Program-made: the position numbers and the translations under genes
The notes under the pieces: model-generated
The model's database searches: none
Told to the model about the DNA's origin: nothing
The model's input: only the letters and a program-made list of their open reading frames with translations
Assembly: GCF_009738185.1 (NCBI RefSeq)
Contig: NZ_CP046509.1
Coordinates: 3,909,501 to 3,973,500 of the forward strand
From: Erwinia sorbitola
GTDB lineage: Bacteria > Pseudomonadota > Gammaproteobacteria > Enterobacterales > Enterobacteriaceae
Length of the DNA stretch: 64,000 nucleotides
Direction of reading: 5' to 3'
Shown: positions 25,332-33,787 of the stretch, piece by piece
Numbering within the stretch: position 1 is the first letter of the stretch
Layout: every line of letters begins with the position of its first letter

Positions 25332-25353
25332 CGGTAGCCCGGGCGGACTACCG
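25332..25353. terminator. Hairpin between the convergent fimbrial operon and talB
   Basis: CGGTAG/CTACCG with inner CC/GG pairs makes a compact GC-rich hairpin 16 bp after the adhesin stop codon and 11 bp before the end of talB. It lacks T-tracts. It probably marks the 3' ends of both convergent transcripts. Confidence 0.5.
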
Positions 25354-25364
25354 CATATGGACAA

Positions 25365-26318
25365 TTACAGCAGATCGGCAATCATCTTATCGAGTTTGCC
25401 CTGGTCGATGGCAAAGTTGCGGATGCCTTCAGCCAGTTTCTGTACTGCCATTGGATCCTGGTTGTGCTGCCACAGGAACTCAGACTCGGTCATTTTGGCC
25501 GGGCGCGCTTTTACTTCGCCGCTGTAAGCCAGCTTACGCTCAACGGTACCTTCCGTCTCAGCCAGCTCTTTCAGCAGACCTGGGGAGATGGTCAGACGGT
25601 CACAGCCAGCCAGTTCAATGATTTCACCGACATTACGGAAGCTGGCGCCCATCACCACGGTCTCGTAGCCGTGCTGTTTGTAGTATTCGTAGATTTCAGT
25701 GACCGACACCACGCCTGGATCTTCATGTGGCGCGTACTCTTTTTTGTCGGTGTTTGCCTTGTACCAGTCGAGGATACGGCCAACAAACGGTGAAATCAGG
25801 AACACACCCGCTTCAGCACACGCGCGCGCCTGTGCGAAGGAGAACAGCAGCGTCAGGTTACAGTTGATGCCTTCTTTTTCCAGCTGTTCAGCGGCGCGGA
25901 TACCCTGCCAGGTTGAAGCCAGTTTGATCAGGATGCGGTCATTGCTGATGCCAGCATCGTTATACAGTTTGATCAGACTACGGGCTTTGGCGATGCTGCC
26001 TTCGGTGTCGTAAGAGAGACGGGCATCAACTTCGGTAGAGATACGGCCAGGAACCAGTTTCAGAATTTCCAGACCAATGTTCACAGCCAGTTTATCGGCA
26101 GCGTAGCCCACCTGCTCTTCTTTGTTGCTGCTCTGCTCACGCGCCCACGCCACAGCTTCGTCGATCAGCTTGCGGTATTCAGGGATTTGAGCGGCACTTA
26201 GAATCAGAGAAGGGTTGGTGGTTGCATCTTGAGGTTTGTAGAGTTTCATCGCTGCGATGTCGCCGGTATCAGCAACAACTGTAGTGACTTGACGCAGGGA
26301 AGATAGTTTGTCCGTCAT
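25365..26318 (-). CDS. talB: Transaldolase
   Basis: Transfers dihydroxyacetone units between sugar phosphates in the non-oxidative pentose phosphate pathway. It has 317 residues from ATG at 26318 (MTDKLSSLRQ), the TalB length. An ATG six codons upstream is unlikely. The Schiff-base lysine is in RILIKLASTWQGIRAAEQLE near residue 132. DATTNPSLIL near residue 31 is the N-terminal transaldolase signature. It is monocistronic and divergent from yaaA. Confidence 0.96.
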   Translation of the reverse strand: MTDKLSSLRQVTTVVADTGDIAAMKLYKPQDATTNPSLILSAAQIPEYRKLIDEAVAWAREQSSNKEEQVGYAADKLAVNIGLEILKLVPGRISTEVDARLSYDTEGSIAKARSLIKLYNDAGISNDRILIKLASTWQGIRAAEQLEKEGINCNLTLLFSFAQARACAEAGVFLISPFVGRILDWYKANTDKKEYAPHEDPGVVSVTEIYEYYKQHGYETVVMGASFRNVGEIIELAGCDRLTISPGLLKELAETEGTVERKLAYSGEVKARPAKMTESEFLWQHNQDPMAVQKLAEGIRNFAIDQGKLDKMIADLL

Positions 26319-26577
26319 AGTTGTCATTCTCATCAAAGTTGATTTGTCAGGGTGTTGAAAATGTCTGCCCCGGATGATAGCACGCGCACTCCTCCATGCA
26401 AGGGGCGTAAATCATCAAGCCACAACAGGATAAATTCATCACAGCAAAGGCCTTTTTCTCTTATGGATTATATGGTCATCAACTGCCACCAATGACAGCG
26501 ATTAGTCACCCGCCCTCGCTTTTTTGCTAAAGTAGGCGCTGATAATGTTTCCGAACAATAAACAAAAGGACGCCTGC

Positions 26578-27348
26578 ATGTTACTGGTCATTTCCCCGGC
26601 TAAGACGCTGGACTTTGAAAGCCCGCTGGCGACTCAACGCTATACCCAGCCTGCGCTGCTGGAAGAGTCGCAAAAGCTGATCGCCGTGGCGCGTAAGCTC
26701 TCTCCGGCGGAGATTGGCTCACTGATGCATATCAGCGATAAGCTGGCTGAGTTGAACGCTCAACGGTTTAACGACTGGCAGCCAGATTTCACGCCGGATA
26801 ACGCCCGTCAGGCAATCCTCGCCTTTAAAGGTGACGTCTATACCGGATTGCAGGCTGAAACCTTTAACGAGAAAGAGTTCGAGTTTGCCCAGCAGCATCT
26901 GCGTATGCTGTCCGGCCTGTATGGCCTGCTGCGCCCGCTGGATTTGATGCAGGCTTACCGCCTTGAGATGGGGATTAAGCTGGCCAACCCGGCCGGTAAA
27001 GACCTCTACAGTTTCTGGGGCGATAAGCTGACCCATGCGCTGAATGACGCGCTGGCGGCGCAGGGAGATGCGGTGCTGATTAACCTCGCCTCCGATGAGT
27101 ATTTTAAAGCGGTGAAGCCTAAGCTGCTGCAAGGCGACATCATCAAGCCGGTGTTCCTTGATGAGAAGAACGGTAAATTCAAGGTGATCAGCTTCTACGC
27201 CAAGAAGGCCCGTGGCCTGATGAGCCGTTTTATTATTGAAAATCAGCTCACCAAACCTGAGCAGTTAAAGCAGTTCGATGTGGATGGTTACTTTTTTGAT
27301 GCGGAATCAAGCGCAGGCAACGAGCTGGTATTTAAACGTCACGAGTAA
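26578..27348 (+). CDS. yaaA: Peroxide stress resistance protein YaaA
   Basis: UPF0246 family protein; in E. coli it is OxyR-induced and lowers free iron and oxidative DNA damage. It has 256 residues from ATG at 26578 (MLLVISPAKTLDFES), the standard family start. An ATG 33 bp upstream adds an unconserved stretch. Family blocks FKGDVYTGLQAETF, LSGLYGLLRPLDLMQAYRLEMG and FYAKKARGLMSRFI are intact. The 259-bp gap before it should carry divergent talB and yaaA promoters; I could not identify an OxyR site by eye. Confidence 0.94.
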   Translation: MLLVISPAKTLDFESPLATQRYTQPALLEESQKLIAVARKLSPAEIGSLMHISDKLAELNAQRFNDWQPDFTPDNARQAILAFKGDVYTGLQAETFNEKEFEFAQQHLRMLSGLYGLLRPLDLMQAYRLEMGIKLANPAGKDLYSFWGDKLTHALNDALAAQGDAVLINLASDEYFKAVKPKLLQGDIIKPVFLDEKNGKFKVISFYAKKARGLMSRFIIENQLTKPEQLKQFDVDGYFFDAESSAGNELVFKRHE

Positions 27349-27369
27349 AGATCAGAGATGTGTGCCCAA

Positions 27370-28041
27370 GGGCGAGGCAGGCCTCGCCCCTACGCTAACA
27401 GTGGCCACGTGATATTTTCCCGCAGGAGTCAGGCCAGCGAATTATCCCGCAGGGCGAGGCAGGCCTCGCCCCTACGCTAACAGTGGCGCGTGATATTTTC
27501 CCGCAGGGGTCAGGTCAGCGAATTATCCCGCAGGGCGAGGCATGCCTCGCCCCTACGTTAACAGTGGCCACGTGATATTTTCCCGCAGGAGCCTGGTCAG
27601 CGAATTATCCCGCAGGGCGAGGCAGGCCTCGCCCCTACGTTAACAGTGGCGCGTGATATTTTCCCGCAGGAGTCAGGTCAGCGAATTATCCCGCAGGGCG
27701 AGGCATGCCTCGCCCCTACGCTAACAGTGGCCACGTGATATTTTCCCGCAGAGGTCAGGTCAGCGAATTATCCCGCAGGGCGAGGCAGGCCTCGCCCCTA
27801 CGCTAACAGTGGCGCGTGATATTTTTCCGCAGGAGTCAGGCCAGCGAATTATCCCGCAGGGCGAGGCAGGCCTCGCCCCTACGTTAACAGTGGCGCGTGA
27901 TATTTTCCCGCAGGAGCCTGGTCAGCGAATTATCCCGCAGGGCGAGGCAGGCCTCGCCCCTACGCTAACAGTGGCGCGTGATATTTTCCCGCAGGAGTCA
28001 GGTCAGCGAATTATCCTGTAGGGGTCAGGCACGCCTGACCC
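27370..28041. repeat. Tandem array of REP-like hairpins, eight 81/82-bp units plus an inverted end unit
   Basis: GGGCGAGGC-(AG or AT)-GCCTCGCCC hairpins begin at 27370, 27452, 27533, 27615, 27696, 27778, 27859 and 27940. Successive spacings are 82, 81, 82, 81, 82, 81 and 81 bp. Each is followed by CCTACG and a near-identical spacer (AACAGTGGC...GATATTTTCCCGCAG...CAGCGAATTATCCCGCA). Read on the minus strand each unit is GTAG plus stem, the head typical of RAYT-associated REPs. The last element (28018-28041, GTAG-GGGTCAGGC-AC-GCCTGACCC) has the opposite orientation and a different stem. The array fills the gap between convergent yaaA and thrC. Confidence 0.95.
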
Positions 28042-28058
28042 AATACCAAACAGCGGCA

Positions 28059-29345
28059 TTATTTCTTCAGCAGGAACTCACGCAGCTCGGCAAACTCACC
28101 TTTCATGCTGTGCGACAGCAGCGGCAGATCGGCGCGTTCGGCCAGAGCTTCCGGTAATGGCAGCTTCTGATCGAGGATAGCTTCCACGCTCTCTTTAAAT
28201 TTCGCCGGATGCGCGGTGCCCAGGAACAGACCATACTCCCCATCTTGCAGCTGATCGCGCAGCAGACGGTAGGCGATCGCCGCGTGAGGCTCAGACAGGT
28301 AACCCAGACCGGCCAGCTCGCGCATGGCCGCTTTGGTAGTTTCGTCATCGACAGCACCGTAGCCCAGATCCTGCAGGCGCCAGATTTTGCGGCGGAAGAT
28401 CTCTTCCACGCGCGGCCAGTTATTTGGCTGGCTAACATCCATCGCATTCGACAGCGTAGCAACGGTAGCGTTAGGTGCCCACTCGCCGTTCACCAGGAAG
28501 CGTGGCACGGTGTCGTTAGCGTTAGTGGCGGCAATAAAGCGTTTTACCGGCAGGCCAAGGCATTTCGCCAGCAGGCCAGCGGTCAGATCGCCGAAGTTGC
28601 CGCTCGGCACAGAGATAACCAGCTGATTACGTTTTTCCTGCGGCAGCTGCGCCACGGCTTCAAAGTAGTAGCAGATCTGCGCCAGCAGACGGCTGATATT
28701 GATGGAGTTGGCAGAGTTCAGGCCGATAGCCTTCTTCAGCTCTTCATCGTCAAACGCCTGTTTCACCAGCGACTGGCAGGCATCAAAATCACCGTCGACC
28801 GCAATAGTCTCGATGTTTCCACCCAGCGTACAGAACAGCTTCTCCTGCAACGGACTGATTTTGCCCTGTGGATAGAGGATCACCACGCGCACGTTTTCCA
28901 TGCCATAGAAGGCATGAGCAACCGCGGCCCCGGTATCGCCGGAGGTTGCGGTCAGGATGGTGATTTTCTCATCCGCACCGCTGACATAAGAGAGCATCTG
29001 CGCCATAAAACGGCCGCCGAAATCTTTAAATGCCAGCGTCGGGCCGTGGAACAACTCCAGCGCGGCGATATCGTCAGTGACTTTCACTACCGGTGCGGGG
29101 AAGGTAAACGCCGTTTTCAGACGCTCATTCAGCTGATGCGCGTCAATCTCATCACCAATAAAGGCCGACAGGATCTTGCTGCTGCGGGTCACAAAATCCA
29201 TTTCCAGCATCGCGTCGATGTCGGTCAGTTCAAACTCAGGCAGTTCCAGCGGAAAGAACAGGCCCTGCTGTTTGCCCAGGCCCTGCTTCACCGCCTGGGC
29301 GAAGCTCACCTGCTCGTTGTGATCCTTAAGATTATACAGTTTCAT
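28059..29345 (-). CDS. thrC: Threonine synthase
   Basis: PLP enzyme converting O-phosphohomoserine to threonine. It has 428 residues, the E. coli length. The PLP lysine lies in FHGPTLAFKDFGGRFMAQML near residue 107. The phosphate-binding and substrate motifs LTATSGDTGAAVAHAF and SVPSGNFGDLTAG are present. It is last gene of thrLABC, 3 bp after thrB. The REP array lies directly downstream. Confidence 0.97.
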   Translation of the reverse strand: MKLYNLKDHNEQVSFAQAVKQGLGKQQGLFFPLELPEFELTDIDAMLEMDFVTRSSKILSAFIGDEIDAHQLNERLKTAFTFPAPVVKVTDDIAALELFHGPTLAFKDFGGRFMAQMLSYVSGADEKITILTATSGDTGAAVAHAFYGMENVRVVILYPQGKISPLQEKLFCTLGGNIETIAVDGDFDACQSLVKQAFDDEELKKAIGLNSANSINISRLLAQICYYFEAVAQLPQEKRNQLVISVPSGNFGDLTAGLLAKCLGLPVKRFIAATNANDTVPRFLVNGEWAPNATVATLSNAMDVSQPNNWPRVEEIFRRKIWRLQDLGYGAVDDETTKAAMRELAGLGYLSEPHAAIAYRLLRDQLQDGEYGLFLGTAHPAKFKESVEAILDQKLPLPEALAERADLPLLSHSMKGEFAELREFLLKK

Positions 29346-29348
29346 GCG

Positions 29349-30278
29349 TTATCCCAGTTTGCGTGCGCCTGCCGTGTCTAAACGGCAAATATGGACGAAG
29401 CCTTCATCATTTTGCAGATAGTGCTGGCGGAGCCAGTCTGCCATACGTTGTGCGGTATCTGGCTGATTGCACACGGCAAACAGCGTTGGGCCGGAGCCAG
29501 AAATACCGCAGGCCAGCGCACCAATATCGGCAGCGGCCTGACGGGCTTCACTGAAGCCCGGTAACAATTTGGTGCGATACGGTTCCGCAATCACATCCTG
29601 CATCAGCTTTGCCGCCAGTAACGGCTGCTGGGTATGGCAGGCGTGAATAAAGCCGCCGAGATAGCGACCATGCCGGATAATATCCTCTTTACGATACTGC
29701 GCAGGCAGGATCGCACGAGCTTCGGCGGTCGACACTTTAATACCCGGGTACGCCATTACCCACAGCCAGTCATTAAAGCCTGGCACTTCCTGGCTGATAA
29801 TGCCGTTCTCTTCCAGCATCAACTGCATGCCACCAAGGAAGCAAGGGGCCACATTGTCATAGTGCACGCTGCCGGAGATGCGCCCTTCCAGCTCGCCCAT
29901 CAGCGCCAGCAGTTCGGTGTCATTCAGCGGCTTACCGCAAAACTCGTTCATCGCCATCAGGCCGGCAACAACCGAGCAGGCGCTGGAGCCGAGGCCGGAA
30001 CCGATCGGCATATTTTTTTCCAGCGTCATCTTTACCGGTACGCGCTTGCCAATCGCTTCACAGAAACGATCCCAGCACTGATACACGATATTTTCCTGCG
30101 GATTGGTCGGCAGTTTGCTGACGAAACTGCCTTCGTTATGCAGACTGAACTCGTCCGCCGCTTCCACGGTAACGCAGTCGCCAAGCAGGGTGCCATCAAC
30201 CGGCGACACCGCAGCCCCAAGAACGTCAAAGCCAACGCTGACGTTGCCAATTGAGGCAGGGGCATGAATTCTAACCAT
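29349..30278 (-). CDS. thrB: Homoserine kinase
   Basis: GHMP-family kinase phosphorylating homoserine. It has 309 residues from ATG at 30278 (MVRIHAPASIGNVSVGFD); E. coli ThrB has 310. The GHMP ATP loop MPIGSGLGSSACSVVAG is near residue 90, and the C-terminal glycine motif is GISGSGPTLFAV. The start lies 2 bp after the thrA stop codon, so coupling is likely. An ATG 21 bp upstream lies inside thrA and is not favoured. Confidence 0.96.
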   Translation of the reverse strand: MVRIHAPASIGNVSVGFDVLGAAVSPVDGTLLGDCVTVEAADEFSLHNEGSFVSKLPTNPQENIVYQCWDRFCEAIGKRVPVKMTLEKNMPIGSGLGSSACSVVAGLMAMNEFCGKPLNDTELLALMGELEGRISGSVHYDNVAPCFLGGMQLMLEENGIISQEVPGFNDWLWVMAYPGIKVSTAEARAILPAQYRKEDIIRHGRYLGGFIHACHTQQPLLAAKLMQDVIAEPYRTKLLPGFSEARQAAADIGALACGISGSGPTLFAVCNQPDTAQRMADWLRQHYLQNDEGFVHICRLDTAGARKLG

Positions 30279-30280
30279 GA

Positions 30281-32743
30281 TTAAACTCCCAACTTCCACG
30301 ACAGAGTACGTAACAGATCGGCGAACACGCCCGCTGCGGTCACATCATTACCGGCACCGTAACCGCGCAGCACCAGCGGGATCGGCTGATAATAGCGGCT
30401 GTAGAAAGCCAGCGCATTCTCACCATTTTTCACTTTATACAGCGGATCGTTACCGTCAACGGCATCGATTTTCACTTTACACGCCCCACCCTCTTCGATG
30501 GCGCCAACGAAACGTAATACTTTACCTTCCTCACGGGCGCTGGCAACTCTTGCGGCAAAACTGTCATCCAGTTCCGGCAGGCGCGCCATAAAGGTTTCCA
30601 CATCAGCAATAGCCGTCAGCTCTGGCGGTAATACCGCTTCGATTTCGATATCACTCAGCTCCAGCTGATAGCCCGCTTCACGGGCCAGGATCAGCAGCTT
30701 ACGAGCCACATCCAGCCCGGAGAGATCTTCCCGCGGATCCGGCTCGGTAAAGCCCATCTCACGCGCCATATTAGTGGCCTGTGATAGTGATACGCCCTCG
30801 TCCAGCTTGCCGAAAATAAACGACAGTGAGCCGGAAAGAATACCAGAGAAGCTAATCAGCTCATCGCCAGCGTTCAGCAGGTTTTGCAGGTTTTCAATGA
30901 CCGGCAGACCAGCACCAACGTTGGTGTCGTAGAGGAACTTACGGCGCGATTTTGCCGCTGCCGCACGCATCTGCTGATAGTAATTATAAGACGAGGTGTT
31001 AGCCTTTTTATTCGGCGTCACCACGTGGAAACCGTCAGTGAGGAAGTCGGCATACTGGTCGGCTACCTGCTGGCTGGAAGTACAGTCAACGATTACCGGG
31101 TTCAGCAAATGATACTCTTTCACCAGGCGATTCAGACGACCAAGGTCAAACGGCTCTTTTGCAGCTTTGAGCTGATCCTGCCAGTTATCCAGCGGGATAC
31201 CGTGGACGTTGGTCAGCAATGCACTTGAGTTGGCAATACCGCAAACACGCAGGTCGATATGCTTGTTTTTCAGCCAGGTCTGCTGGCGATGCAGCTGCTC
31301 AATCAGCGCCGCACCCACGCCGCCCACGCCGATAACAAACACTTCAATTACCTGATCGGTAGCAAACAGCATCTGATGCACTACACGTACGCCGGTAGTA
31401 GCTTCGTCATTATTTACCACCACGGAGATTGAACGCTCAGACGAGCCCTGCGCAATAGCAACAATATTGATATTGGCACGAGCGAGAGCAGAGAAGAACT
31501 TCGCCGAGATACCGCGCAGGGTGCGCATCCCGTCACCGACCACCGAGATCACCGCCAGATTTTCCATCACGTCCAGAGGTTCCAGCAGGCCATCTTTCAG
31601 CTCCAGCAGGAACTCATCTTCCAGCACGCGGCGCGCACGCGCCAGATCGCTCTGTGATACACAAAAGCTGATGCTGTATTCCGACGAAGACTGGGTGATC
31701 AGCACGACAGAGATGCCGCTACGCGACATCGCAGCAAATACACGCGCCGCCATGCCGACCATGCCTTTCATCCCCGGACCGGAGACGTTGAACATCGCCA
31801 TATTGTTCAGGTTGGTGATGCCTTTCACCGGATTATCATCGTCGCTGCCATCGCCACCGATAAGGGTGCCGGGAGCTTGCGGGTTGGCGGTGTTTTTAAT
31901 CAGGCAGGGAATTTGGAACTGGGCAATCGGGGAAATGGTGCGGGGGTGAAGGACTTTTGCGCCAAAATAGGAGAGCTCCATCGCCTCCTGATAGGACATC
32001 GACTTCAGCAGTCGCGCGTCCGGCACCTGGCGCGGGTCACAGGTATAAACCCCGTCGACGTCAGTCCAGATTTCGCAACAGTCGGCGCGCAGACAGGCTG
32101 CCAGCACCGCTGCTGAATAGTCAGAACCGTTACGCCCCAGCACCACCAGTTCGCCACGCTCATTACCGGCGGTGAAGCCTGCCATCAGCACCATGTTGTC
32201 CGCCGGGATCTGACTGGCGGCAATGCGTCGAGTGGACTCGGCGATATCTACGGTAGACTCAAGATAGTGCCCCACCGCCAGCAGCTGCTCTACCGGATTA
32301 ATGACGCTGACGCCATAGCCACGCGCCTGTAACAGTGCTTCCATAATGGCGATTGAAAGTTTTTCACCCCGGCAAATAATCGCAGCATTGACGCTATCCG
32401 GGCACTGGCCAAGCATCGCAATACCTTGCAGAACCTGCTTAAGCTGAACAAACTCCTGATCAACCAGCGCTTTCAGCTTGTCATAAGCAAAGCCGGGCTG
32501 CGCGTCGGCGAGACCCTGTAACAGCTCGGCGAAAATACGCTCGGCATCGCTGATATTAGGTAATGCATCCTGACCGCTGATGGTTTTCTCAATCATTGCC
32601 ACCAGGTGATTGGTAATCTTCGCTGGCGCGGACAATACGGTAGCAACCTGTCCCTGCTTTGCATTACTTTCCAGAATGTCAGCCACACGCAGAAAACGTT
32701 CTGCATTGGCTACCGAGGTTCCACCGAATTTCAGCACACGCAT
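30281..32743 (-). CDS. thrA: Bifunctional aspartokinase I / homoserine dehydrogenase I
   Basis: Catalyses the first and third steps from aspartate to threonine, feedback-inhibited by threonine in E. coli. It has 820 residues from ATG at 32743 (MRVLKFGGTSVANAERFL), the E. coli length. The kinase domain (residues 1-250, VVLGRNGSDYSAAVLA), two ACT regulatory segments (about 320-450) and the dehydrogenase domain from about 465 (VFVIGVGGVGAALIEQL) are seen in order. An upstream in-frame ATG at 32785 falls within the attenuator and is rejected. Confidence 0.97.
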   Translation of the reverse strand: MRVLKFGGTSVANAERFLRVADILESNAKQGQVATVLSAPAKITNHLVAMIEKTISGQDALPNISDAERIFAELLQGLADAQPGFAYDKLKALVDQEFVQLKQVLQGIAMLGQCPDSVNAAIICRGEKLSIAIMEALLQARGYGVSVINPVEQLLAVGHYLESTVDIAESTRRIAASQIPADNMVLMAGFTAGNERGELVVLGRNGSDYSAAVLAACLRADCCEIWTDVDGVYTCDPRQVPDARLLKSMSYQEAMELSYFGAKVLHPRTISPIAQFQIPCLIKNTANPQAPGTLIGGDGSDDDNPVKGITNLNNMAMFNVSGPGMKGMVGMAARVFAAMSRSGISVVLITQSSSEYSISFCVSQSDLARARRVLEDEFLLELKDGLLEPLDVMENLAVISVVGDGMRTLRGISAKFFSALARANINIVAIAQGSSERSISVVVNNDEATTGVRVVHQMLFATDQVIEVFVIGVGGVGAALIEQLHRQQTWLKNKHIDLRVCGIANSSALLTNVHGIPLDNWQDQLKAAKEPFDLGRLNRLVKEYHLLNPVIVDCTSSQQVADQYADFLTDGFHVVTPNKKANTSSYNYYQQMRAAAAKSRRKFLYDTNVGAGLPVIENLQNLLNAGDELISFSGILSGSLSFIFGKLDEGVSLSQATNMAREMGFTEPDPREDLSGLDVARKLLILAREAGYQLELSDIEIEAVLPPELTAIADVETFMARLPELDDSFAARVASAREEGKVLRFVGAIEEGGACKVKIDAVDGNDPLYKVKNGENALAFYSRYYQPIPLVLRGYGAGNDVTAAGVFADLLRTLSWKLGV

Positions 32744-32769
32744 GTTCAAGCTCTCCTGAATTTTTGCCG

Positions 32770-32801
32770 AAAAAAAAGCCCGCACTGGTTAGGTGCGGGC
32801 T
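32770..32801 (-). terminator. thr operon attenuator
   Basis: On the minus strand AGCCCGCAC, a 7-base loop and GTGCGGGCT (32801-32777) are followed by eight T residues. It lies between the thrL stop codon and thrA. GGTGCGGGC at the end of thrL can pair with part of the stem, as the anti-terminator scheme requires. Confidence 0.92.
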
Positions 32802-32825
32802 TTTTCTTTATTTTTCCTGTATGCG

Positions 32826-32897
32826 TCAGCCCGCACCGTTACCTGTAGTAATGGTGGTGGTAATAATGATTGTGGTAATCAGGCTGTGTTTACGCAT
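32826..32897 (-). CDS. thrL: thr operon leader peptide
   Basis: A 23-codon minus-strand reading frame starts at ATG 32897: MRKHSLITTIIITTTITTGN then GAG and stop. It contains seven threonine and five isoleucine codons, clustered before the attenuator. The C-terminal TTGNGAG is the same as in E. coli ThrL. Ribosome stalling at Thr or Ile codons should prevent the terminator from forming when charged tRNAs are scarce. The gene is too short for ordinary ORF calling. Confidence 0.95.
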   Translation of the reverse strand: MRKHSLITTIIITTTITTGNGAG

Positions 32898-32941
32898 TGA
32901 GATTTATCTTTTTGTCTGTCTGTTAAATCTGTCGGCTTTCA

Positions 32942-32970
32942 GAAGTAAAGCAAACTGCCGGCTAAGTCAA
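32942..32970 (-). promoter_or_regulatory. Probable thr operon promoter
   Basis: On the minus strand TTGACT (32970-32965), 17 bp, then TACTTC (or overlapping TTACTT with 16 bp). The -35 hexamer and its TTGACTTAG context match the E. coli thr promoter; the -10 is poor. It lies about 45 bp before the start of thrL. Confidence 0.55.
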
Positions 32971-33106
32971 TTTTTTTATCAAAACACCGGTTTTTGCCAA
33001 CCATGCCGTCAGACCTTTTTCTGCATCATCACCAATTTCTTCTGTTACTCAGAGAAAAAACGGCAGCAAATCACACTGATTTTGTTCTAATAACCAGCGT
33101 TTTTAT

Positions 33107-33787
33107 CTATAACTTTTTTTCTATGTCATGCAGCAGCCGATGCAGCATAGCGGTATCCCGCTGCTGTAACAGGCCGATGCGCTGCTGTAGCCAGTCTGCC
33201 AGTTTTTCATCCCCGGCGACCTCCAGCCGCTGTAACAGATATTGTGCACGCTGGCGCAGTGCTGCCAGCTGTGGCACATCGGCAGCTGGCTCTGTCTGCG
33301 CGCAGACCTGACGCAGTGCTGAAAGCTGGTAGCAATAGACCATTACCGCCTGCCCGAGATTCAACGAGGGATAATCCCCGGCCATCGGGATGCCGGTAAG
33401 CAGGTCAACCAGCGCCAGTTCATCATTGGTCAGGCCGCTATCCTCACGGCCAAAGACCAGCGCGGCACTGCCAATCCACTGCTGCTTCTCTTCCAGCACC
33501 TGCTGTACCTGCTGCGGGGTGGCATAGTAGCGAAACTTTGCACGCGAGCGGGCGGTGGTGGCGATACTAAACTCGATATCTTCCAGCGCTGAAGCCAGCG
33601 ATGGCCAGTTGCTGGCGTTCTCCAGAATCTCCCCGGCCCCATGCGCCACTCTCAGCGCTGCCGGATCGAGATGCACCTTGCTATCGACAATGCGTAACTC
33701 GCTAAATCCCATGGTTTTCATGGCCCGGGCCGCTGCGCCGACATTTTCAGCACGTGCGGGAGAAACAAGGATAAGAGGAAAACGCAT
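33107..33787 (-). CDS. yjtD: SpoU-family tRNA/rRNA methyltransferase YjtD (LasT)
   Basis: SPOUT-fold RNA methyltransferase-like protein of 226 residues. I chose ATG at 33787 (MRFPLILVSPARAENVG) because AAGGTGG lies just before it and E. coli YjtD starts there. An ATG 12 bp upstream lacks such a site. Family motifs NVGAAARAMKTMGF, LVFGREDSGLTNDEL and PSLNLGQAVMVYCYQL (SAM-binding knot) are intact. The exact RNA target is not established. It lies between thrL and arcA as in E. coli. Confidence 0.9.
   Translation of the reverse strand: MRFPLILVSPARAENVGAAARAMKTMGFSELRIVDSKVHLDPAALRVAHGAGEILENASNWPSLASALEDIEFSIATTARSRAKFRYYATPQQVQQVLEEKQQWIGSAALVFGREDSGLTNDELALVDLLTGIPMAGDYPSLNLGQAVMVYCYQLSALRQVCAQTEPAADVPQLAALRQRAQYLLQRLEVAGDEKLADWLQQRIGLLQQRDTAMLHRLLHDIEKKL

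Noticed and set aside
27809..28021. 70-codon plus-strand reading frame inside the REP array
   Set aside because: It is made only of the 81-bp repeat unit, has no ribosome-binding site and breaks where units are 82 bp long. Listed as a curiosity, not a gene.
27370..28041. CRISPR array
   Set aside because: Units are near-identical throughout with no variable spacers, the period is 81/82 bp and no cas genes are present.
28209..29381. 390-codon plus-strand reading frame opposite thrC
   Set aside because: A shadow of thrC, caused by codon bias in GC-rich DNA; thrC is certain.
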